Assembly (NCBI GenBank): GCA_018266845.1
Contig: JAFDZO010000011.1
Coordinates: forward strand, 1 to 64,000
Direction of reading: 5' to 3'
Source: Bacteroidota bacterium
Lineage (GTDB): Bacteria > Bacteroidota > Ignavibacteria > Tepidaquicellales > Tepidaquicellaceae
Length of the DNA: 64,000 nt
The notes under the pieces were generated by a model. It ran no database searches, was not told the DNA's origin, and was given only the letters and a program-made list of their open reading frames with translations. Each line of letters starts with the position of its first letter. Within the stretch, counting starts at the first letter, position 1. Position numbers and translations under genes: made by a program. Shown here piece after piece: positions 35,304 through 42,818 of this stretch.

Positions 35304-38111
35304 ATGAAAAGAATTTTACTTATTGCAATTCTCTTGTTTCTCGGCAGCAATATTTATGCTCAGAATAATGGAGTTATTTACGGAGTCGTTACCGATTCCT
35401 CAAAAAGCCCTGTTCCGGCAGCAGTTATTAAGCTAAAGGGAACTTACTTTGGCGCAGTATCGGAAGTTGACGGAACGTATAGAATTGAAAACATTACTCC
35501 CGGAAGCTATTCTCTTCAGGTTGATGCTGAAGGTTTCCGAACAGTCGAGTACACAAACATCAAAGTAAGTGAAGGCGATAATAAGGAGTTTAATATTGTT
35601 CTTAAATCTACCTCCTTTACCGTTGATCAGGAAATTGAGGTTATCGGAGAGCGCCCTTTACTTGATATAGAGCAGACAGACAGTAAACATATTGTATCCT
35701 CTGAAGACATCTCTAAAAGCATTGTAACAAACCTTACTGATATTGTTACCCAGCAGGCTGGTGTTGTTACGGATGATAACTCTATTTACATCCGGGGCGG
35801 ACGAGCCAGTGACAATGCCGTGCTTCTTGACGGAGTTTCCGTGCAGGACCCTCTTTCGGGGACAGGCTTTGGTCTGCAAATGTCCGCAAACTCACTTGAA
35901 GAGGTTGAAGTTATTACAGGCGGATATAATGCAGAATTCGGTCAGGCTACATCAGGTGTTGTTAACGCTAAAACTAAGGATGGCAAGTATGACCAGTATA
36001 ATTTTTATCTCTCATATAAAAGAGATAATTTTGGAGGTAATGTAAACTCAGGCAGCAGCTTCAATACTGATATTGTCGAAGCCAATTTCAGCGGTCCCGA
36101 ACCTATAACTAAATATCTTTTTAAAGCGCTCAAAATAAAGCCCCCGGGAGAAATAACATTCTTCGGAAATTTCTTCATGGGTATATCTGACGGTTATTTT
36201 GTCAATAGAACCGGAGTTAAAGCAAATCAGCTTAACTCTTCTATCTTCGGAGGAACAAGATTTGCCCCGAGACAGGATAACAACTGGTATTGGCTCGGAA
36301 AATTGACTTGGAAATTTACTCCGCAGATGAAGCTTGCTTATTCGTTCAATCAATCGGTTTCGATTAATCAGAATTCAACTTCTCTTCAATCGAACCTTGA
36401 ATACGTCGAGCCTTCTCCGGGTTATCAATATACTTTCCAGAATATTCTGGATAATGCGAATACATATTCAACAAACGCCCTAATAAATACTCTTACATGG
36501 ACTCATACAACCAGCCCTACTACGTTCTATGAAGTTAAGCTGAATAAGTTCCATGTGAATCTAAGAGTGGATGCAAACGGCAGAAACTGGGACCAATATA
36601 CAGAACCTCTCGATATTGTTAAACCGCCATTTGTTTATTACTATATTGACAGCACGCATACCGGAATTATCCCGGGAGACGGATTTTATGATGTCGGAAA
36701 TCCTTACACATGGCACGATCACTTTGTAGAGGAATATTCTGCTAAAGTTGATTTGACTCACAATTTTAATCCAAAAAGCAAATTCAAAGCAGGTGTGGAA
36801 GCCAGCTTTCAGGAAATGCAGCTGATAGATATTTATCAACCATGGATTAAGCCGCTTGGTTTGAATAACGATGTTTATAAAGTTTATCCTGCATTCGGAG
36901 ATATTTATGCGCAGCACAGTATCACATTCAAAGGAATGATATTGAACTACGGATTACGATTCGATTACTGGTTCCCGGGCAAATATGTTGATGATGCTAT
37001 CAACGACCCGAATGTTGTTACGATTCCAGATGAGACAAGACAAAAGTATTATGACGATTCGTTTAACTTATTCGGAAGAAGATGGAAGGGAAGAATTTCA
37101 CCGAGAGTAGGTATTTCTCACCCCATTACAAATAACCAGACTTTATTCTTCTCATACGGACATTTTAATAAGAGACCTAAGCCTCAGTTTGTATATGCAA
37201 AGCTTAGTCCGCAGAGCGCAAAGTCAACATTCCAGAAATTCGGAAATCCTGACCTTAACCCTGAAACAACTGTTTCATACGAGCTTGGAATAAGAAATCA
37301 GTTTTCAATAAATGACGTTCTTACCATCACCGCTTACTATAAAAATATTTATGATTATGTAGCAACAAGAAGCATAAGTATCAATAGCGGAAGATTAGTT
37401 GGGCAGAGTTTTATTACTTATTTCAATCAGGATTATGCGAGAACAAGAGGTATTGAAATAGAGTATCAAAAGAGATTTGGAGACTGGTTCAACGGAAGAC
37501 TTAACTTTACCTATTCCGTTGCAACAGGAAAAAGCTCTACATCAGATGCAGGTTATCTTGTTATTACCAGAGGCGCTCAGGAATCTATTTCGGAAGTATA
37601 TCTAAACTGGGACAGACCTTTTCAGGCAAGCGCTAACTTATATTTTAATGTAAGAAAAGGTAAAGGCTTATTCGGAATCGGTAAAAACATTCTGGATGAT
37701 ATTTCTTTAAAAACAAGAATTCAGTATCAGGCAGGAAAGCGATATACTCAGCAAATTCTGACGGGGTATCTCGGAAACGGAAGACCTGAATACACTCCTG
37801 ACTATAACAATATTAACGGTGAAGTAGCAGCTAACTGGTTTAACGTTGACTTAGATTTTGAAAAATATTTCAAGTTCTTAAATGTTAATTTCACAGCAAG
37901 TGTATCTGTAACAAATTTGTTTAATAACCTGAATTCAGCAATTATTAATCCCGTAACCGGAAAAGCTTATGAATACGGAGATCCGACGCCGAACTCATAC
38001 AACGATCCGTTGTACCCTGATTTACAGGCTCCGATAGACCCGTATCCTTACAATCCGGCAAGATTCACTTCACCGAGACAGATTAAATTCGGTGTTTCAA
38101 TGAAATTCTAA
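35304..38111 (+). CDS. TonB-dependent receptor with carboxypeptidase-regulatory domain
   Basis: 935 residues: signal peptide (1-20, ending IYAQ), CarboxypepD_reg-like beta-sandwich at about 23-108 (GVVTDSSKSPVPAAVIKLKG), plug domain at about 120-225 (TNLTDIVTQQAGVV, IYIRGGRASDNAVLLDGV, EVITGGYNAEFGQATSG), and a long 22-strand barrel ending GVSMKF with the expected C-terminal Phe. It should take up or bind a large ligand at the outer membrane. No SusD partner is adjacent, so it is not a classical Sus pair. It is followed by the beta-carbonic anhydrase after only 4 bp, implying one operon. Confidence 0.95.
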   Translation: MKRILLIAILLFLGSNIYAQNNGVIYGVVTDSSKSPVPAAVIKLKGTYFGAVSEVDGTYRIENITPGSYSLQVDAEGFRTVEYTNIKVSEGDNKEFNIVLKSTSFTVDQEIEVIGERPLLDIEQTDSKHIVSSEDISKSIVTNLTDIVTQQAGVVTDDNSIYIRGGRASDNAVLLDGVSVQDPLSGTGFGLQMSANSLEEVEVITGGYNAEFGQATSGVVNAKTKDGKYDQYNFYLSYKRDNFGGNVNSGSSFNTDIVEANFSGPEPITKYLFKALKIKPPGEITFFGNFFMGISDGYFVNRTGVKANQLNSSIFGGTRFAPRQDNNWYWLGKLTWKFTPQMKLAYSFNQSVSINQNSTSLQSNLEYVEPSPGYQYTFQNILDNANTYSTNALINTLTWTHTTSPTTFYEVKLNKFHVNLRVDANGRNWDQYTEPLDIVKPPFVYYYIDSTHTGIIPGDGFYDVGNPYTWHDHFVEEYSAKVDLTHNFNPKSKFKAGVEASFQEMQLIDIYQPWIKPLGLNNDVYKVYPAFGDIYAQHSITFKGMILNYGLRFDYWFPGKYVDDAINDPNVVTIPDETRQKYYDDSFNLFGRRWKGRISPRVGISHPITNNQTLFFSYGHFNKRPKPQFVYAKLSPQSAKSTFQKFGNPDLNPETTVSYELGIRNQFSINDVLTITAYYKNIYDYVATRSISINSGRLVGQSFITYFNQDYARTRGIEIEYQKRFGDWFNGRLNFTYSVATGKSSTSDAGYLVITRGAQESISEVYLNWDRPFQASANLYFNVRKGKGLFGIGKNILDDISLKTRIQYQAGKRYTQQILTGYLGNGRPEYTPDYNNINGEVAANWFNVDLDFEKYFKFLNVNFTASVSVTNLFNNLNSAIINPVTGKAYEYGDPTPNSYNDPLYPDLQAPIDPYPYNPARFTSPRQIKFGVSMKF

Positions 38112-38115
38112 ACTG

Positions 38116-38808
38116 ATGAGAACATTAAAATTTAAAATATTACTCTTAGCGTTTGCGTTTATAGCCGCTGCCGCTTTTCCGCAGGATTATGTAACGCAGA
38201 CAAAGGAAACACAAAAGAAAATGACTCCAAAAGAAGCTTTGCAAAACTTGAAAGACGGCAACGCAAGGTTTATTGACGGCAAGATGACTCACCGCAACTT
38301 TAAAGAGCAAATGGAAAAAACTGCTAAAGGGCAGTATCCCTTTGCCGTAATACTTAGCTGCATTGATTCAAGAAGCCCTTCGGAAATTGTATTTGATCAG
38401 GGCATCGGAGATATTTTTAATGCAAGAGTTGCCGGAAACATCGCCGACTCTGACATAATCGGAAGCCTTGAATTTGCCTGTAAAGTTGCCGGCTCCAAAT
38501 TAATATTAGTTATGGGGCATTCTAACTGCGGCGCAATAAAAGGCGCTTGCGATGATGTAAAATTAGGAAACTTAACAGGACTTCTTTCAAAAATAACTCC
38601 TGCTATCGAATCTGTTTCTGAAAGCGGAGAGAGAAATTCTAAAAACCATGACTACGTTGAAAAGGTCGCAAAGCAAAACGTAATAATGACTATGGAAAAG
38701 ATTAAAAAAGACAGCAGCATTTTGAAAGAGATGATTGATAACGGGGAAATTATGATGGTAGGCGCAATGTATGACCTCGAAACCGGAGTTGTTACTTTTT
38801 ACGAATAA
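38116..38808 (+). CDS. Periplasmic beta-carbonic anhydrase
   Basis: 230 residues. A Sec signal peptide (residues 1-22, AFAFIAAAAFPQ) precedes a complete beta-class core: C82 and the D84/R86 dyad in SCIDSRSPSEIVFDQ, H135 and C138 in VMGHSNCGAIKG. These are the three zinc ligands and the catalytic Asp-Arg pair. It hydrates CO2 to bicarbonate; most beta-CAs are cytosolic, so export is notable. It is placed between the TonB receptor (4 bp) and the PorV-like gene (42 bp to its likely start), all on one strand. Confidence 0.95.
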   Translation: MRTLKFKILLLAFAFIAAAAFPQDYVTQTKETQKKMTPKEALQNLKDGNARFIDGKMTHRNFKEQMEKTAKGQYPFAVILSCIDSRSPSEIVFDQGIGDIFNARVAGNIADSDIIGSLEFACKVAGSKLILVMGHSNCGAIKGACDDVKLGNLTGLLSKITPAIESVSESGERNSKNHDYVEKVAKQNVIMTMEKIKKDSSILKEMIDNGEIMMVGAMYDLETGVVTFYE

Positions 38809-38850
38809 AAACATTAAGTCCAATTGTCTGATACAATAAAAAATAATTTA

Positions 38851-39834
38851 ATGAAAGTATTTTATACTATAGTTTTTCTTCTTATCTTCTCGACTTCGTA
38901 TTCTCAGCTTCTGCCGAATCTTGGCGGACAGAGAACCGGAACAACATCGCTTCAGTTCCTTAAAATCGGAAACGGGGCGAGAAGCGCAGGGATGGGTGAA
39001 AGTTTTGTCGCTGTATCCGATGATATCAGCTCGTTGTATTATAATCCTGCCGGATTGGTGCTTTTTAAAGAGAACGGCGTAATAGCATCTCATACTCAAT
39101 GGTTTGTTGATACCAGGCTTGAATACGCAGGCGGAGTTTATCACTTTGGCGGAAATAATGCAGTCGGCTTGAGCGTTACTTCATTGAGGACTGAAGATAT
39201 GAAAGTAACTACAGAGCTTCAGCCTTCTGGCACCGGAGCATATTTCCGTTTTTCCGATTTAGCAATCGGACTGTCTTTCGCAAGGCAGATGACGGAGCAG
39301 TTCTCCTTCGGAGCAACAGTGAAATACATTGAAGAAACTCTCGGAGATGTTAAAATGCGCGGCGTTCTCGGAGATTTAGGCACATATTACAAGACCGGTT
39401 TGGGAACATCAAGATTTTCAGTGGTGATTTCCAATTTCGGCGGTCAGGTTTCTCCTTCGGGAACTGTAAACCTTATCGGAGACAGAACAAACAGCACATG
39501 GCAGCAGTTTCCGCCTCCCACAATTTTTAAAATAGGGTTTGCTTTCGAGCCGGTGATGAATCAAAAAAACCGCCTCACTACTTCTGTACAGCTTAACAGC
39601 CCGAACGATAATGCCGAATATGTAAACTTCGGCGCTGAATATGCTTTTAAAGAATATCTTTTTCTTCGCGGCGGATATAAGCTGAACGTTGATGCAGAGA
39701 ATTTTTCTGCGGGCGCAGGCGTGAAGCTGCCGTTAACGTTTGCTATGTTGAATCTTGACTACGCAATTTCAAATTATAAAGAGCTTGGCTTTGCTCAACG
39801 ATTATCGTTGAATGTAATGTTTGCAAAGAAATAA
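38851..39834 (+). CDS. PorV/PorQ family outer-membrane protein
   Basis: 327 residues from the ATG at 38851, where the signal peptide starts (MKVFYTIVFLLIFSTSYSQ); a TTG at 38824 gives a poorer leader. The N-terminal motif TSLQFLKIGNGARSAGMGES, followed by SSLYYNPAGL, is diagnostic for the PorV/PorQ (UPF0164) FadL-like barrel family. PorV shuttles T9SS cargo to the attachment complex and PorQ works with PorZ; which role applies here is undecided. Its position after the receptor and before a lipoprotein ties it to the cargo block. Confidence 0.93.
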   Translation: MKVFYTIVFLLIFSTSYSQLLPNLGGQRTGTTSLQFLKIGNGARSAGMGESFVAVSDDISSLYYNPAGLVLFKENGVIASHTQWFVDTRLEYAGGVYHFGGNNAVGLSVTSLRTEDMKVTTELQPSGTGAYFRFSDLAIGLSFARQMTEQFSFGATVKYIEETLGDVKMRGVLGDLGTYYKTGLGTSRFSVVISNFGGQVSPSGTVNLIGDRTNSTWQQFPPPTIFKIGFAFEPVMNQKNRLTTSVQLNSPNDNAEYVNFGAEYAFKEYLFLRGGYKLNVDAENFSAGAGVKLPLTFAMLNLDYAISNYKELGFAQRLSLNVMFAKK

Positions 39835-39868
39835 ACATACTCGAATTTAATTTTATTTTACATCTATA

Positions 39869-40954
39869 ATGACCATAAAAATAAAATACTTAAGTTTTAT
39901 AAGTTTAGCGCTTTTCTCGCTTGTATTTTACAGCTGTTCGCAAAAGCTTGATTTAAGCCAGTTTCCGCTTACAACAAACGGCAACCCGACTACTTCAACC
40001 GATACATCTTACGTTCAGCAGTCTCCTGTCTGGACAGGATTTAATGCGCCGGAAGATGTTATAGTGGGAAAAGAGCCGCTCATCTATGTTGCAGATACTA
40101 AGAATAACAGAATAGCTCAGCTTGATTTATCGGGCGCAGAAATCGGCAGCATCACAGTTCAAAAACCTGTTGCTTTAGCGCAGGATAATAATTTTGACAT
40201 TCTGGTAATAGGAGATACGGTTTTAACCTCGACAGGGGATACCTTGAGCGTTCTTTACAGGATAAAACTTGTAGAAGTCGGCGGAAATATTTCAAACGCT
40301 TCTCTATTAAGATTGCTCTCGAGCGATTCACCGACTCCGCTTACAAGCAGAAAAAGAAGATTTTCGGGAGTTTCAACATACCCTGATAACTCAATCCTTA
40401 TTTCACGAAGAGGACCGGATAACTCAAGCAGTATTGACCCCGATAATGCAATTATTAAATGCACAGGTTTAAATTCCGTTACAGTCCAGCTTTATACAGG
40501 ATTTCAGGTTTCGGGAAACGGCGTTTACTCCATAGACAAAGTTTCGAGTGTATGGTGCATCGGAAATAATAGTAATGATTTCTCGCTTACAAGAAATACC
40601 ACTCAGAGCGGATTTAAAGCAGAGTGGTTTGAATATGATAACTCTACGGGCGCTTACAATCCTAGATTTCTGCCTGACGGAAACCCCGATATATTGAAAG
40701 TAGAATTCGGGCTTCCTGAAGATGTTACCACCGACCCGAACAAAAATATTTTTATCATAGATGCCGCAAAGGACTCGCTTTACAAATTTAATTCATCGGG
40801 CAAACTGCTGAAAGAATCTTTCGGCGGAACCGGCTCGGGCGATAATAAATTCAGCGGACCAAAAGGTGTTGCCTTCTTCAACCGAACCATTTACATAGCA
40901 GATACAGGCAACAACAGAATCGTCCGGTTTAAACTATCTACTGACCTTAACTAA
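39869..40954 (+). CDS. NHL-repeat lipoprotein
   Basis: 361 residues. The leader ends LVFYSC (lipobox, Cys23), so it is probably membrane-anchored. NHL-type beta-propeller repeats are visible: IYVADTKNNRIAQLDLSG (about 70-87), NIFIIDAAKDSLYKFNSSGK and IYIADTGNNRIVRFKL at the end. Such propellers bind proteins or ligands. It lies 34 bp after the PorV-like gene and is closed by a terminator, so it is the last gene of the receptor block. Confidence 0.88.
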   Translation: MTIKIKYLSFISLALFSLVFYSCSQKLDLSQFPLTTNGNPTTSTDTSYVQQSPVWTGFNAPEDVIVGKEPLIYVADTKNNRIAQLDLSGAEIGSITVQKPVALAQDNNFDILVIGDTVLTSTGDTLSVLYRIKLVEVGGNISNASLLRLLSSDSPTPLTSRKRRFSGVSTYPDNSILISRRGPDNSSSIDPDNAIIKCTGLNSVTVQLYTGFQVSGNGVYSIDKVSSVWCIGNNSNDFSLTRNTTQSGFKAEWFEYDNSTGAYNPRFLPDGNPDILKVEFGLPEDVTTDPNKNIFIIDAAKDSLYKFNSSGKLLKESFGGTGSGDNKFSGPKGVAFFNRTIYIADTGNNRIVRFKLSTDLN

Positions 40955-40977
40955 TATTAATTTTCTTCTTATAAATT

Positions 40978-41006
40978 AATCCGTCCTGCAAAACGCACGA
41001 CGGATT
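40978..41006 (+). terminator. Rho-independent terminator closing the receptor block
   Basis: AATCCGTC-CTGCAAAACGCAC-GACGGATT followed by TTTTATTTAT, 23 bp after the NHL lipoprotein stop. Confidence 0.85.
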
Positions 41007-41034
41007 TTTTATTTATACTGATTTTTTAATACAA

Positions 41035-42816
41035 ATGGCAAAACAGAAAGAAAAATCCGAACAAACAAAAGCACAGAAACAAAATCCCGCTTTCGATTAT
41101 TTGCTTCTTGCTGCATTTGCTGCCTTTATAGTTTTTTTTACTACCTTTAAAATCTCCGGCGATGACGATGTTTTCTGGCACCTTGCAACAGGTAAGCATA
41201 TCATGGAAACCGGACATATTCCTTCTCAGGATATTTTCGGTTTTGTAACTCAAGGACAGGAATGGATGCCTTTTGAATGGGGATGGGACGTAATTACATA
41301 CAATATTTTTAAAATCGGCGGATACAATGCCATTTCTATTTTTCGCACGATTATTTTTCTGCTAATGTTTTTCATCTACTACATTATTCTGCGGAAATTC
41401 AAAGTCAGCGCATCGCTTAGTATTCTTATGTTTATTTTGATAGCATTTGGAATTATTGACCGCCTCACGCCGCGTCCGCACATAATGTCTCTGCTGTTTT
41501 TTGTCCTTCTTCTTTATTTGATAATTTCGTTCCGGTATTTTGAAAGAAAAAACATATATCTCTATTTTATACCCGCCCTTTTTCTTTTGTGGGCAAATAT
41601 TCACATGGGTATTATAGCAGGAATGTTTTTGCTCGGAATTTATGTCTGCTCTGAAATTATTACCTTCTTCCAAAGCAGAAAGTTATCCTCTAAAGAGGTT
41701 CCTTCTCTTGACAAAAAACAACTGATTACTCTTATAGGAATTTTTGCAGCATCATTGCTTGTTATGCTCTTGAATCCGAACGGATTCGCCACCTATGTTT
41801 ACGCTTACTCCCACACTAAAATGAAGCTGCTCGAAACAATTAACGAATGGCGTTCGCCGTTTGATACAATGTTCGCAAGCGGATTTGTAGGAAACATTTA
41901 CAAAGTTTTTCTTTTTTCAGGTGCGCTGACTTTGTATTATGCAATTAAAAAGAAAGATTTATTCTTTGCATTAGTATATGCCGGCTTTGTTATCTATTCT
42001 GTGAGGGCGGTGCGTTTTACTGTTGATTATATAGTTATCATTGCAATATTTCTCACAGTCGCAATTAATTTTATCATCATAAATCTAAAAGGAAAAGGTC
42101 TCTCGAATTTTTTAAACAGCAGCCCTGTCTTAAAAGTAATTCTAAGCATTCTTTTGATATTAATGACTTCGGCAATTCCAAGCGATAATTTATATCTGAA
42201 AACTCTTGAGTACTACAGGGTTTCAGGGTTCGGCATTAATTCCGAATTCATCCCCATGCAGATGATTGATTTTATGAAAGAAACTAAAATAGGTGAGGCA
42301 GGGGAGAAGCCGTTTAATCATTTCGGAATGGGCGGACTTCTTATTTGGTCGTTCCCGAATTCAAAAAACTTTATAGACAGCAGAAACCTTAACGATAATA
42401 TTTTCTTTGAATACAATTCTATACTGGAAGCGCAAAGCGGATTTGAAAAGAAACTCAATGACTATGGCATTGACTACATAACTTTCTTAGACCCTGATTT
42501 AGTAAGAAGACCCGGAGTTATGAAAAAAACTATTATTCCTTATCTTGTTTCAAAAAGTGATGAATGGAAGCTTGTATTCTGGGACGATAAATCATTTTTA
42601 TTTGTAAGAAATATCCCTAAATTCAAAGAAGTAATAGATAAGTACGAATTCAAAGTAATAAATCCCTACAATATAGTTTTTCAGCCGCAGGCAATCGAAA
42701 GCGGCTTCCGAAACAATTTAGAGCAATTCAAAAAAGAACTAAACAGGCAGAGAACTCTTGAACCTAACGGCTTATTTATCAATTCTGTCCTGAGCAAATA
42801 TCAAATAAAACTATAA
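41035..42816 (+). CDS. Polytopic membrane protein, glycosyltransferase-like
   Basis: 593 residues with roughly 10-11 transmembrane helices in the first 390 residues and a soluble C-terminal part. The extracytoplasmic loop after helix 1 carries GDDDVFWHLATGKHI and a following DIFG, resembling the Asp-rich first loop of GT-C type lipid-linked glycosyltransferases and a widespread uncharacterised family with DxDxWWH-like loops. An enzyme role in envelope glycosylation is therefore plausible but unproven. The PLD-like gene starts 2 bp after its stop, so the two are co-transcribed. Confidence 0.82.
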   Translation: MAKQKEKSEQTKAQKQNPAFDYLLLAAFAAFIVFFTTFKISGDDDVFWHLATGKHIMETGHIPSQDIFGFVTQGQEWMPFEWGWDVITYNIFKIGGYNAISIFRTIIFLLMFFIYYIILRKFKVSASLSILMFILIAFGIIDRLTPRPHIMSLLFFVLLLYLIISFRYFERKNIYLYFIPALFLLWANIHMGIIAGMFLLGIYVCSEIITFFQSRKLSSKEVPSLDKKQLITLIGIFAASLLVMLLNPNGFATYVYAYSHTKMKLLETINEWRSPFDTMFASGFVGNIYKVFLFSGALTLYYAIKKKDLFFALVYAGFVIYSVRAVRFTVDYIVIIAIFLTVAINFIIINLKGKGLSNFLNSSPVLKVILSILLILMTSAIPSDNLYLKTLEYYRVSGFGINSEFIPMQMIDFMKETKIGEAGEKPFNHFGMGGLLIWSFPNSKNFIDSRNLNDNIFFEYNSILEAQSGFEKKLNDYGIDYITFLDPDLVRRPGVMKKTIIPYLVSKSDEWKLVFWDDKSFLFVRNIPKFKEVIDKYEFKVINPYNIVFQPQAIESGFRNNLEQFKKELNRQRTLEPNGLFINSVLSKYQIKL

Positions 42817-42818
42817 CT

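Noticed and set aside
35304-38111. SusC/SusD polysaccharide-utilisation locus
   Set aside because: The receptor resembles SusC at the N-terminal regulatory domain, but no SusD-like lipoprotein or glycan-degrading enzymes with PUL layout are adjacent.
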